64,000 bases of DNA from JACCZH01 sp963729445 (GCA_963729445.1 CAVSNU010000002.1:310001-374000), one strand, 5' to 3'; shown: positions 8,810 through 16,903, numbered from the stretch's first letter. The notes: generated by a model not told the origin, from the sequence alone. Numbers and translations are program-made.

Positions 8810-9750
8810 CGCACGACACTCTCGACGAGCTCGTGGGCTATCGCTTCCGCACGCTCCTCAGCCTCGTCGATCGGCAGCGTCACATCGACCCGCTGAATCG
8901 TCGTGATCTCCTCGTCGGCAAGCATGGCGCGCAAACGAATTCCAGCCTCCACTCGCTCCGCGAAGGCCCCGACCGGCGAGCGGCAACCACCGCCGACACC
9001 GCGCAGAAAGGCGCGCTCAACGTTGACCAGCATCGCCGTCTCATCATCGTGGATCGTCGCCAGAATCGCCCGCGTCGCGAGATCGTCCTCCCGGCACTCG
9101 ACCGTCAAAGCCGCCTGCCCCGGTGCCGGGGTGAAGACATCCACGTCCAGAAACTCGGACACCTGATCACTCCGCTGCATGCGCAAGAGCCCAGCAGCAG
9201 CAAGAATCGCCGCGTCATATGCAGGTTCATCGCCGGTTACTTTTGAGACGCGGGTATCAATGTTCCCGCGCAGCTCAGCCGCAGTCAGGTCGGGCCGAGC
9301 CTCCTTGAGCTCGGCCATCCTGCGACGACTGCTTGTGCCGACGCGAGCGCCCGCAGGAAGACCCCCCAGCCCACCGGGATGACGTGAGACGAGGACGTCG
9401 CGCGGGTCCTCCCGGTCGAGGATCGCCGCCAGGATCAGGCCGTCTGGCACGATCGACGGCAGATCTTTCAGACTATGGACGGCGCAATCAACCTCGCCGG
9501 TGAGAATCGCGTGCTCAAGCTCCTTGATAAACACCCCCTGGCCGCCGATGATGGAGAGCGGCGTCTCCTTGTCGCGGTCTCCTTGCGTGGAGATGATCGC
9601 CACCTCACAGTGCAGGTCGGGGTGCCGGCTCTCCAGACGCTCGACAACCAGATTGGTCTGATACAGCGCCAATGCGCTGCCGCGTGTGCCGATCCGCAAG
9701 GTGCGCGCGCGCGCGCCAGACGAGGGCGTCGAGCTCTTGAGGTCCACCAA
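8806..9750 (-). CDS. hemC: Porphobilinogen deaminase (hydroxymethylbilane synthase)
   Basis: HemC polymerises four porphobilinogens into hydroxymethylbilane. The 314 residues contain 'LRIGTRGSALALYQT', 'GGQGVFIKELEHAIL', 'DCAVHSLKDLP', 'GTSSRRRMAELKEARPDL' and 'ELRGNIDTR'. The dipyrromethane-cofactor cysteine is in 'GVGGGCRSPVGAFAE' (C256). The start is a TTG at 9750 or the adjacent GTG at 9747, with weak Shine-Dalgarno support (GGTGA). It is the first gene of the leftward hem operon, so its promoter lies in the gap before rplU. Confidence 0.96.
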   Translation of the reverse strand: MVDLKSSTPSSGARARTLRIGTRGSALALYQTNLVVERLESRHPDLHCEVAIISTQGDRDKETPLSIIGGQGVFIKELEHAILTGEVDCAVHSLKDLPSIVPDGLILAAILDREDPRDVLVSRHPGGLGGLPAGARVGTSSRRRMAELKEARPDLTAAELRGNIDTRVSKVTGDEPAYDAAILAAAGLLRMQRSDQVSEFLDVDVFTPAPGQAALTVECREDDLATRAILATIHDDETAMLVNVERAFLRGVGGGCRSPVGAFAERVEAGIRLRAMLADEEITTIQRVDVTLPIDEAEERAEAIAHELVESVVR

Positions 9751-9795
9751 GTCTTCACCAGCTTACGTTTGAGCGAAGGAAAAGCGCCGGAAATC

Positions 9796-9811
9796 TCGCT
9801 AAAACTAGCGA
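9796..9811. promoter_or_regulatory. Palindrome TCGCTA-AAAC-TAGCGA in the hemC/rplU gap
   Basis: This is a perfect 6+6 inverted repeat with a 4-base AT-rich centre, flanked on both sides by AAATCT. It lies about 45 bases upstream of hemC and about 20 bases from a TATAAT at 9832-9837. The position suits an operator for the hem operon, but no regulator can be named from the sequence. Confidence 0.4.
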
Positions 9812-9892
9812 AATCTAGGCAAATATGCTACTATAATAGTGTACGTTTCGCGTGAGTAGTCAGTCAAGCGACGCACCACCTGGTTGCGCAGT

Positions 9893-9921
9893 TTGACGGG
9901 ATGCTCAATAACGATTATCAT
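9893..9921 (+). promoter_or_regulatory. Promoter of the rplU-rpmA transcript
   Basis: TTGACG at 9893-9898 and TATCAT at 9916-9921 have an ideal 17-base spacer. Transcription would begin near 9928, giving a leader of roughly 110 bases before rplU. This is the strongest promoter-like match I found in the window. Confidence 0.7.
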
Positions 9922-9927
9922 AGACAT

Positions 9928-10036
9928 CCGATCGGGCGCGCATGCGCCCGCATTTGTGTTGTGCGTGGTAATTTTCTTTTTCTCAAGACCGAGAAACCGC
10001 CGTGTGGCGGGCTGATGTGTAGGTGGAGGATATCCC
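9928..10036 (+). promoter_or_regulatory. Structured 5' leader of rplU (possible L21 autoregulatory leader)
   Basis: The predicted leader contains two small stems: a GGGCGC/GCGCCC hairpin with a 4-base loop at 9934-9949, and a CCGCC/GGCGG stem near 10002-10014. L21 operons in several bacteria carry leader RNAs used for autogenous control. No conserved consensus was checked here, so the regulatory role is inference from position and structure only. Confidence 0.35.
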
Positions 10037-10348
10037 GTGTACGCGGTTATCGAAACGGGCGGTAGACACTACCGCGTCGCCGTAGGCGACACTATTGATG
10101 TCGAAAAAGTCACGGCAGACGAAGGCGCCACGATCGAGATCGATCGGGTTGTCATGGTCTCCGGTGACGAGGGAGTCTCCATCGGCACGCCGTTGGTCGA
10201 AGGCGCGAAGGTCACTGCGACGGTGCGTCAGCATCTACGCGGTCCGAAGATCATCGTCTTCAAGATGAAGCCGAAAAAGCGCTATCGACGCAAAACGGGC
10301 CATCGCCAGGCGCTTACTCGTCTGACCATCAATAGCATCGACGCATAG
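10037..10348 (+). CDS. rplU: 50S ribosomal protein L21
   Basis: The 103 residues are the typical L21 length. The sequence begins 'MYAVIETGGRHYRVAVGDTIDVEKV' and ends with the 'KIIVFKMKPKKRYRRKTGHRQALTRLTI' signature. The start is GTG at 10037 behind GGAGGAT. It is directly followed by rpmA (46 bases), the near-universal rplU-rpmA pair. L21 binds 23S rRNA domain I together with L20. Confidence 0.97.
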   Translation: MYAVIETGGRHYRVAVGDTIDVEKVTADEGATIEIDRVVMVSGDEGVSIGTPLVEGAKVTATVRQHLRGPKIIVFKMKPKKRYRRKTGHRQALTRLTINSIDA

Positions 10349-10394
10349 TAAACGACCCAGAGTACTGAATCTCTTTAGAAGGGAGCGACCCGAT

Positions 10395-10691
10395 ATGGCG
10401 CACAAAAAAGGTGCCGGTAGCACACGAAACGGTCGCGACAGCCAGTCCAAACGGCTCGGCGTGAAGCTCTACGACGGCAATGCCGTCCGCTCTGGTGGCA
10501 TTATCGTTCGCCAGAAGGGCACCAAGATCTACCCGGGCAACAACGTTGGCATGGGCCGGGATTTCACGCTGTTTGCTACCGTCGACGGCCTGGTCAAATT
10601 CGAGCCGGTTCGGCGCGACCGCAAGCGGGTCAGCGTCTACCCGATCGATGCACCTGTCGTTGGCGATGTTGCTGTCGCAGCAGGCGACTAG
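10395..10691 (+). CDS. rpmA: 50S ribosomal protein L27
   Basis: The 98 residues open with 'AHKKGAGSTRNGRDSQSKRLGVKLYDG' and contain 'GGIIVRQKGTKIYPGNNVGMGRDFTLFA', both diagnostic of L27, whose N-terminal tail reaches the peptidyl-transferase centre. The start Met is directly followed by AHKKG, so this is the short-N-terminus form without the cleavable pre-sequence seen in Firmicutes. AAGGGAG precedes the ATG. Confidence 0.97.
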   Translation: MAHKKGAGSTRNGRDSQSKRLGVKLYDGNAVRSGGIIVRQKGTKIYPGNNVGMGRDFTLFATVDGLVKFEPVRRDRKRVSVYPIDAPVVGDVAVAAGD

Positions 10692-10696
10692 CTTGG

Positions 10697-10724
10697 TTTA
10701 CGGTTCGTGGCGCCACGATACAAT
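10697..10724 (+). promoter_or_regulatory. Candidate promoter for rpmE
   Basis: TTTACG at 10697-10702 and TACAAT at 10719-10724 are 16 bases apart. They lie in the 71-base gap between rpmA and rpmE, about 40 bases upstream of the rpmE ATG. This suggests rpmE has its own start as well as any read-through. Confidence 0.45.
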
Positions 10725-10762
10725 GTGGCCAATCTACGAACGGTCGGAGTTAAGTAAAAATA

Positions 10763-11089
10763 ATGAAAACCGAAATCCATCCACGGTACGTCGAAGCCAC
10801 GGTGACCTGCCAGTCGTGTAACACGACCTGGACGACTCGCTCCACAAAGTCGGAGCTCAAGGTTGAACTGTGCAGCACGTGTCACCCGTTCTATACCGGC
10901 CAGCAGCGCATCGTGGACACGGCCGGGCAGATCGAGCGCTTCAACAAGCGACTTGAGGGAGCCCAGGCTGAGCCGCGCCGCAAGAAGGCTCGCCGTCGCC
11001 AGGAGAAGCTGGACCAGCGCCAGCGCATGCGTAGCACTGAGGAACAACTGCTGATCGTCGGCGACGACGAGAGCGACGAGAGTTCGTAG
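10763..11089 (+). CDS. rpmE: 50S ribosomal protein L31 with C-terminal extension
   Basis: The first 70 or so residues are zinc-ribbon (C+) L31: 'MKTEIHPRYVEATVTCQSCNTTWTTRST' and 'ELCSTCHPFYTGQQRIVDTAGQIERFNKR', giving two CXXC pairs. Typical L31 ends near residue 70. Here about 38 further residues follow, first strongly basic (PRRKKARRRQEKLDQRQRMR) and then acidic (GDDESDESS). Extended L31 proteins are known in some phyla. The tail is probably disordered and may contact rRNA. A strong hairpin lies 25 bases after the stop. Confidence 0.93.
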   Translation: MKTEIHPRYVEATVTCQSCNTTWTTRSTKSELKVELCSTCHPFYTGQQRIVDTAGQIERFNKRLEGAQAEPRRKKARRRQEKLDQRQRMRSTEEQLLIVGDDESDESS

Positions 11090-11113
11090 GTCCTACCCAA
11101 TCCTAGATCGCAC

Positions 11114-11154
11114 CACAATGGGAGCGAGGTCATCCGGACTTCGCTCCCATTGTG
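11114..11154 (+). terminator. Strong hairpin after rpmE
   Basis: Arms 11114-11127 and 11141-11154 form a perfect 14-base-pair stem with a 13-base loop, 25 bases after the rpmE stop. No T-tract follows. Position and stability support a transcription terminator or 3'-end processing stem for the ribosomal-protein transcript. Confidence 0.7.
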
Positions 11155-11370
11155 CTATGCGGCAATCAGGTTCATGATCTCGGGGACGCAGAACAATTCG
11201 ATCGGGCCGCGGCGCTCGCCGGCGCCTCTGGCTGAGCGCCGTAACCCTGAACGAATGTTCGTACTTTTTATTAGTGAAGGCAGATCTGTTCTGCCCGGGA
11301 ATGCGTACAATAGGTAGAGTAGCGGAGCCGTACGGACACAACGGCACACCTAGAAAAGGAGCGACTCAAG

Positions 11371-11574
11371 ATGGTTGCAGCGCTCACACCGTTGACCCAC
11401 ACCCTCTCGGCCGAGGAACTCAAAGAACAGGGCTTCACCGACAAGGAAATCAAGCACCTCGGCGACCTGCGCGACCGCTATCCCTACCTTGAGTTCACCG
11501 ATTCTCTCAGACAGTGGGATCATCTTAAGTTCATGAAGTGGCGCTTCACCAACGGAGACCTCGCCCGCTCTTAA
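11371..11574 (+). CDS. Small conserved-looking hypothetical protein, 67 aa
   Basis: I do not recognise the family. The protein is hydrophilic with two predicted helices ('SAEELKEQGFTDKEIKHLGDLRDRYPYLEF', 'SLRQWDHLKFMKWRFTNG') and no membrane segment or cysteine. Translation is well supported: AAGGAG lies 12 bases before the ATG, a TACAAT box is at 11306-11311, and the ORF sits alone between the rpmE hairpin and greA, so it has its own transcript. The 'LTPLTHTLSAEELKEQGFTDKEI' part has a helix-turn feel, but I cannot place it. Confidence 0.7.
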   Translation: MVAALTPLTHTLSAEELKEQGFTDKEIKHLGDLRDRYPYLEFTDSLRQWDHLKFMKWRFTNGDLARS

Positions 11575-11780
11575 GATTCCAGCTTAACGAAATCCGCTCA
11601 GCGGGCCGTCCAGGCGGCCTGCTCCTCATGTCTGAAATCAGTTGTGACAGGTCCGCAACGACGCGATCCTGCACGAGATAGCACACAAGGGGCCCAAAAC
11701 GCCTATAATATCAATCTTTATTGCAACACTGGGCGCACGCGTGTAGCGCCCGTACGTAGCCATGATCAAGTGAGGTTTTT

Positions 11781-12254
11781 ATGTCCACCGATCGAATCCC
11801 TGTTACTCGGGAGGGTCACGCCAAGCTCCTGGAGGAACTTGACCATCTCGTGACAGTCCGCCGCCCGGAGATCATCAGAGCGGTAGCCACTGCCCGAGAA
11901 GAGGGCGATCTGCGCGAAAATGCTGGTTACGACGCTGCGCGCAACGATCAGGGCTTCATCGAGGGCCGTATCCGCGACATCGAGTCTATCCTCAAGCGCA
12001 TCGAGATCATCGATGAGGACGCGGTAGTCTCCGACGAAAGCCTGGTGCGTATCGGCTCCACGGTGACGATCACCATCGATGGAGACGAAGAGACCTATAC
12101 GATCGTTGGGGCCGTCGAGGCGAACCCTGCTCAGGGTCGCATCTCGAACGAGTCGCCGTTCGGCAAGGCGTTGCTCGGCAGGCGAGTTGGAGAGTCCGCC
12201 GACATCCAGACTCCGACGACAACACTCAGGGCAAAGATCGTCTCAGTTGCCTAG
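11781..12254 (+). CDS. greA: Transcription elongation factor GreA
   Basis: The 157 residues show both GreA domains. The N-terminal coiled coil has 'VTREGHAKLLEELDHLVTVRRPEIIRAVATAREEGDLRENAGYDAARNDQ', with the acidic tip residues that stimulate RNA-polymerase transcript cleavage. The C-terminal FKBP-like domain has 'RIGSTVTITIDGDEETYTIVG', 'ISNESPFGKALLGRRVG' and 'TTLRAKIVSV'. Transcript cleavage rescues backtracked polymerase. The last 8 bases overlap the start of the HD-domain gene, so the two are probably translated in sequence. Confidence 0.96.
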   Translation: MSTDRIPVTREGHAKLLEELDHLVTVRRPEIIRAVATAREEGDLRENAGYDAARNDQGFIEGRIRDIESILKRIEIIDEDAVVSDESLVRIGSTVTITIDGDEETYTIVGAVEANPAQGRISNESPFGKALLGRRVGESADIQTPTTTLRAKIVSVA

Positions 12255-12906
12255 CGGAACAGCGCACATTCTGCGCGCCATTCGCGAGTTCGCACACGAC
12301 CAGTGCGCGGAGCATGACCCTGCCCACGACACGCTGCACGTGAGCCGCGTGGTTTCAAACGCGCGTGCGATCGCCAGCCGGGAGCATGCCGACCCGTTCA
12401 TCGTCGAGGCGGCCGCCTGGCTGCATGACATCGTTCAGCTTCCCAAGGGCAGCGGGCCAGCCGGTGAATCAGCGCGCCAATCCGCCCATGAGGCGAGCAT
12501 CTTTCTGACAGGGCTGGGGTTGGATCGCGAAGACGTTGCGGCCATCGCTCACGCAATCGAAACGCATTCGTTCTCGGGCGGGCTCAAGCCAGACACCATC
12601 GAGGCCGCTGTCGTGCAGGACGCCGACCGGCTGGACGCCCTCGGCGCGATTGGGCTCGCCCGCTTGTGGGTCGTGGCAGGAACACTCGGCAGCGACCTCT
12701 ACCACGGCTCTGACCCGGCAGCGACCGCTCGCGACCTGGACGACCGCAGGTACGGCCTGGACCACATCGCCGCGAAACTCATCAAACTCCCAGGGTTGAT
12801 GAACACGGCCACCGGCAAAGCTATGGCCAAAGAACGCGCCAGCTTCGTGAGCTCGTTCCAGGAGACGTTCCTGCGTGAACTGAACATTTCCACCGCTACG
12901 GAATGA
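12247..12906 (+). CDS. HD-domain phosphohydrolase
   Basis: This is an HD-superfamily protein of about 219 residues. The metal ligands appear in order: 'HDTLHVSRVVSNARAIA' (first His), 'AAWLHDIVQ' (HD pair), 'AIAHAIETHSFS' and 'VVQDADRLDALGAIGLARLWVVAG' (last Asp). This matches the YedJ/YpgQ-type single-domain hydrolases, which act on nucleotides or pyrophosphate-containing metabolites. The start is TTG at 12247, 8 bases inside greA. An upstream ATG would require a long overlap through the greA C-terminal domain and is not credible. Substrate unknown. Confidence 0.82.
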   Translation: MPSGTAHILRAIREFAHDQCAEHDPAHDTLHVSRVVSNARAIASREHADPFIVEAAAWLHDIVQLPKGSGPAGESARQSAHEASIFLTGLGLDREDVAAIAHAIETHSFSGGLKPDTIEAAVVQDADRLDALGAIGLARLWVVAGTLGSDLYHGSDPAATARDLDDRRYGLDHIAAKLIKLPGLMNTATGKAMAKERASFVSSFQETFLRELNISTATE

Positions 12907-13007
12907 AAACATAGGCGTAACGGCGCAATGACGGAACTCGACAGCGTACCCCGCGCTCGTTGAGAGCGTCGCATGCACGGTGCCTGGCTCGTCATCGTGA
13001 GCTTGTT

Positions 13008-13088
13008 AGTCATCCTGACGGAAGGAAGGATCTCTGTCTCAAGTCTCGAGGCGTTGGACCAGAGATCCTTCCATTCGTGAGGATGACT
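13008..13088. repeat. Palindromic intergenic element, family A (island 1)
   Basis: The 394-base gap between two convergent genes holds no ORF of note. Arms 13008-13036 and 13060-13088 are near-perfect inverted repeats starting AGTCATCCTGA and containing AAGGATCTC / GAGATCCTT. The same element recurs at about 25191, 28629, 33109, 41999 and 42256. A further fragment of its end motif follows to 13105. Confidence 0.8.
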
Positions 13089-13194
13089 CATAAACTCGGG
13101 ATGACGAACGCAATGCGCGAGGACAACGGCTTCGTGGCGCGACGACGACGAAGACGTCCTGGGGCATCCGCTGTTCGCAAGGGCCGCGACACCT

Positions 13195-13269
13195 CGTACG
13201 GGCGCAATTCATTGCGCCCTGCCTGGCAGCCCGGGCATTGGAGAGGGCGCAATGAATTGCGCCCGTACG
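13195..13269. repeat. 25-bp perfect inverted repeat, family E (island 1)
   Basis: Arms 13195-13219 and 13245-13269 are exact reverse complements over 25 bases, each with the internal self-complementary core GCAATGAATTGC. The spacer is 25 bases. It lies between the HD gene and the DUF299 gene, which converge, so it may serve as a bidirectional transcript-end structure. No second copy exists in the window. Confidence 0.75.
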
Positions 13270-13300
13270 GCAGATGAGGACCACGCGCCTCTACAGGGCC

Positions 13301-14230
13301 TTACGCCGGGCGAAATTCATCCGGGGGCCACTGCGATCTGCTGGATTCCGGTAGCTGCTCGTAACCGGATCTGAGGCGACGCTGGCGCTCGATGACTGCG
13401 ACAACCTCTTTCGCGGACTCTTCAATCGACTTGCCGGTGATATTCACCATCGGCCAGGGATAGCCCCGCCGCACAATCCGCCGGCAGAAGTCCAGCTCGG
13501 CCTTCACCTGCTCGGGGTGCGCATAGTCACCATCCCGCACCTGGTCCAGGGATTCGAGCCGGTTCCGCCTGATCTCGATCAATTGCTCCAGGTCAATCCA
13601 CAGTGCCACGATTCTCGTCTGGTCGATCTCTTCCAGCTTGGCAGGTGGCTCAATTCCAAGCACGATCGGGATGTTCGCGACCTTCCAGCCGCGCATCGAC
13701 AGATAGATCGAGAGCGGCGTCTTCGAACAGCGGGAGACACCCACCAGCACGATGTCGGCATCAGGCAACCCCTCGATAGCCTGTCCATCGTCGTGTTGTA
13801 CGGTGAACTGGATCGCGTCGATCCGCTGAAAGTAATCGATGTCGATCGCCCGCGCGGCGCCCGGCTGCAGGATCGGCAGTTGACCCACCTCCTGGGTAAT
13901 GTGGCCGATAAGTGGGCCGATCAGGTCAAAATGCGGCAATAACCGCAAGCGGCACTCGCTCACGAGCAAGCGCCGGATCTCCTGTATGACAATGGTGTGC
14001 ACCACGATCCCGCGGGCGACGGCCGCCTCATGCACCACCTGCAGCACCTGTTCACGCGTGCGGACACCGGGCCGGCGCAGGATCGTGAAATTCACATCAG
14101 GAAACTGGGCCATCGCCGCCTCAACAGCCGCCTCCGCGGTCGTTCCACCCCCATCCGACACTACCAGCAACGTCGCAGAGCGCCCTGGAATGCCTGGCCT
14201 GGATCTGTGGCCGTATCGCGTCGCGTCCAT
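13301..14230 (-). CDS. DUF299 kinase/pyrophosphorylase (PEP-metabolism regulatory protein)
   Basis: The 309 residues match the bifunctional regulators of pyruvate phosphate dikinase (PDRP) or PEP synthase. Signatures: 'LLVVSDGGGTTAEAAVEAAMAQFP' at the N-terminus, the P-loop-like 'DIVLVGVSRCSKTPLSIYLSMRGWKVANIPIVLGIEPP', and the C-terminal 'YPWPMVNITGKSIEESAKEVV'. Members use ADP to phosphorylate, and Pi to dephosphorylate, a threonine of their target. No dikinase or PEP synthase gene lies in the window, so which of the two it regulates cannot be decided. ATP-type PEP carboxykinase is 17 kb away. Confidence 0.92.
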   Translation of the reverse strand: MDATRYGHRSRPGIPGRSATLLVVSDGGGTTAEAAVEAAMAQFPDVNFTILRRPGVRTREQVLQVVHEAAVARGIVVHTIVIQEIRRLLVSECRLRLLPHFDLIGPLIGHITQEVGQLPILQPGAARAIDIDYFQRIDAIQFTVQHDDGQAIEGLPDADIVLVGVSRCSKTPLSIYLSMRGWKVANIPIVLGIEPPAKLEEIDQTRIVALWIDLEQLIEIRRNRLESLDQVRDGDYAHPEQVKAELDFCRRIVRRGYPWPMVNITGKSIEESAKEVVAVIERQRRLRSGYEQLPESSRSQWPPDEFRPA

Positions 14231-14526
14231 TCACTACCCACCATTTCCGTTGCCATTTACCGTTCTGAGGATTGTATCGGGATGATTGCCCGGACCAATC
14301 GGGCCGGGAACGTTACAATGAGCAGTGCAAGTACCCTGTGTACACTATGCGTCAAGATGGCGGCGAAGAGCATGCTACGCCTCCAGCGTCCGAAGTCATG
14401 ATGTTTATTCAACTGAATCGATGGAATGACCTGCGCTCGATGAACCCACGCTCAACAGTCCGCGCATTCAGCGCCACCTTTCTGCGTGGTCCACTCTTGC
14501 GTGCTCCCAGCCAGCATTCCACCGCG

Positions 14527-16866
14527 ATGACCAACCATCGGACGACTACGCGCACCGGGCAACCAGACGTTCAATCAGAGACGTTACCTGCGTCCGGCGG
14601 TGTCCGGCTTCACGTCACCGTCGAGGGCTTACTCTACGCGATTATCGCCTTGCTTGCCGTTCTCACTCGCTTGTGGGATCTCACCTATAAGGCACAACAC
14701 CACGACGAGAGCCTGCACAGCTACTATTCTTGGCTGCTGTACGCCGGCGAGGGTTACGTCCACGACCCGATGATGCACGGGCCGGGGCTCTTTCATAGCA
14801 ACGCGCTCGCCTATTTTCTCTTTGGCGATAGTGAATACACGACGCGCATCATCCCCGCGTTACTGGGAGTGGCGATTGTGCTGCTACCAGCACTGTTACG
14901 CGGCCCGCAGTTCCTTGGCAAATGGGGAGCGTTGGCCTGCTCGACGCTGCTCCTGCTCTCGCCGACGATTCTGTTCTATACGCGCTTCAACCGGCACGAT
15001 CCCTACGTGCTGTTCTGCACGCTCGTCATCGTGTTCTCGATGTTGCGCTATCTGGAAAAACGCGAGAGCAAGTGGATCATCGCCGTCTGGCTCACCACCG
15101 GCTTCCTGTTCACGACGCTCGAAGTCTCCTTCATTATTGCCTTCATGCTCGTGACGTTCGTTGGGACGATCATGGCCTGGCAGATCAACCGATCGCTGCT
15201 GGGTATCGCGGCACTCACACTCGTGGCGCTCGGTGCGGTCTGGGTTGGCCTACCCAGCCTCGGCGTCAGTCCGCTGCCCACCATCCCCTGGGAGGATCCG
15301 ACATCCGAGAACATTCGGGCGTTCTCGTTCGATCTCGCGTCGCACCCAGTCACCCTGACGATGCTCGGCATCCTTGTGCTCGCGGCCGCCGCGGTCATCG
15401 TCGTGTTGAACCGGGTACGCGCTGGGAAAAGCTGGTTTCAGGGTGTCCTGGGATCAACCGAGGAGCACACGACCACACGCGTGATGCTGGATGGGCTGCT
15501 TGACCGCAAGGGCATGTGGTTTGGGCTGGGTGGCGGCGCCGTCATCTTCATAACGCTCTACACCACCCTCTTCACGAACTGGACTGGGCTGGCTAGCGGC
15601 ACGGTTGGCGCGCTCGGTTACTGGCTCGGACAGCAGGACGTCCAGCGTGGAGACCAGCCCTGGTTCTACTACCTGCTGATCCTGCCGCAGTACGAGCTCA
15701 TTGCAGTGCTGCTGAGCCCGATTGCCGGAATACTCACCCTCAAGCGCATCGTCCCGGCGATCCGGCAGGGGCGTCCGGTTGGCCGGCGCAACTACATCTG
15801 GGCGCTTTTCTTCTGGTGGACTATGGTGCACCTGGCGATCTTCTCCTGGGCGGGCGAGAAAATGCCATGGCTGTCGGTCCACATGGCACTGCCGATGATC
15901 CTGCTCTCCGGCGCGCTGATCGGCGATACGATCGAGCGCGTTGAAGCGCGTGCCCGATCGGGGATCTTGCCTGCTCGGAGCGCGCTGATCTTGGTCATCG
16001 GCGTAGCGCTCGCGTGCGTTAGCTGGTTCATGCTCTGGACCTGGGGTAGCGCTGGTCCCTGGGTGACCGTCGAAAACCAACTCGTACGCACGATGCGGCC
16101 GGAGATCGCAGACAACCCCTGGTTACTCTACCTGCCGGCGCTCGCGATTCTCGCCCTGCTCGGCTGGGGTATGCGCAAGCTTGGTGGCCGCTCCGCAATC
16201 GCAATCGGTGGACTGAGTATTGTCGGGCTCCTGCTCGTGGCTCAGCTCCACATCGGGTACCGCATGGCCTACGCTGAGGGTGACGTTCCACGCGACCAGC
16301 TCATCTATGTGCAGTCTTCCCCGGATGTCACCCAGGCCGTCGAGGACATCGGCAAGCTCTCTCGCGAGCTCACCGGAGGACTGGACATGCCGGTCTACTA
16401 TGATTCCGGCACCTCCTGGCCCATGCAGTGGTATCTGCGCAACTACACCAACCGGCGTTTCTTCGGAACCGAGCTGCGCACGCCTCCTGATGCGCCAGTC
16501 GTCTTCATCGCCAGCGAGCATCTCACCGACGACAACCGCGCCATGCTCTCCGGATACACCGGGCAGGAGTACGCCATGCGCTGGTGGTTCCCTGAGGAGG
16601 CGACGTACCGGAAATTTGCCATCGCCCCCGAGCTCAACAAGGAGTGGCGCCAGAACTACCAGACTGAAGCAGAGGGACCTTTCGGCTTCACCGATATCGC
16701 GGCCAGCGTCTTCAGCTCCATCTCGTCCATGCGCGAGCCTGAAGAACAGCTCGAAAAGTTCCGGCTTGTCGCGTTTCGCGAGCTGCCCGCGCCGATCGAG
16801 TCGTACAACTTCCAGCTCTTTATCCGGAACGATCTGCTGCCGGCGTTCAATACCATTCGCTATTAG
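14527..16866 (+). CDS. Polytopic glycosyltransferase-39-like membrane protein (TIGR03663/Agl23-like)
   Basis: From the ATG at 14527 the protein is about 779 residues. The open frame extends to 14272, but the upstream part has no Shine-Dalgarno site and low-complexity sequence. The first helix ('VEGLLYAIIALLAVLTRLWDLTYKAQHHDESLHSYYSWLLY') ends in the conserved acidic 'HHDES' loop expected of GT-C enzymes using a lipid-linked sugar. Helices continue to about residue 575, followed by a soluble C-terminal domain with 'YYDSGTSWPMQWYLRNYTNRRFFG'. This layout recalls the TIGR03663 family found in Chloroflexota and archaea. Substrate unknown. It is followed after 37 bases by a related protein. Confidence 0.72.
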   Translation: MTNHRTTTRTGQPDVQSETLPASGGVRLHVTVEGLLYAIIALLAVLTRLWDLTYKAQHHDESLHSYYSWLLYAGEGYVHDPMMHGPGLFHSNALAYFLFGDSEYTTRIIPALLGVAIVLLPALLRGPQFLGKWGALACSTLLLLSPTILFYTRFNRHDPYVLFCTLVIVFSMLRYLEKRESKWIIAVWLTTGFLFTTLEVSFIIAFMLVTFVGTIMAWQINRSLLGIAALTLVALGAVWVGLPSLGVSPLPTIPWEDPTSENIRAFSFDLASHPVTLTMLGILVLAAAAVIVVLNRVRAGKSWFQGVLGSTEEHTTTRVMLDGLLDRKGMWFGLGGGAVIFITLYTTLFTNWTGLASGTVGALGYWLGQQDVQRGDQPWFYYLLILPQYELIAVLLSPIAGILTLKRIVPAIRQGRPVGRRNYIWALFFWWTMVHLAIFSWAGEKMPWLSVHMALPMILLSGALIGDTIERVEARARSGILPARSALILVIGVALACVSWFMLWTWGSAGPWVTVENQLVRTMRPEIADNPWLLYLPALAILALLGWGMRKLGGRSAIAIGGLSIVGLLLVAQLHIGYRMAYAEGDVPRDQLIYVQSSPDVTQAVEDIGKLSRELTGGLDMPVYYDSGTSWPMQWYLRNYTNRRFFGTELRTPPDAPVVFIASEHLTDDNRAMLSGYTGQEYAMRWWFPEEATYRKFAIAPELNKEWRQNYQTEAEGPFGFTDIAASVFSSISSMREPEEQLEKFRLVAFRELPAPIESYNFQLFIRNDLLPAFNTIRY

Positions 16867-16903
16867 AACTGGCTGACAGAAAAGCACTCTGAAAGGACAA
16901 CCT

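Noticed and set aside
9832..9837. TATAAT as the main rplU promoter
   Set aside because: No acceptable -35 lies 16-18 bases upstream, while TTGACG-17-TATCAT just downstream is far better.
14272..14526. Extended N-terminus of the first GT-C-like protein
   Set aside because: The extra 85 residues have no hydrophobic or conserved character and no ribosome site. ATG 14527 is closer to the first membrane helix.
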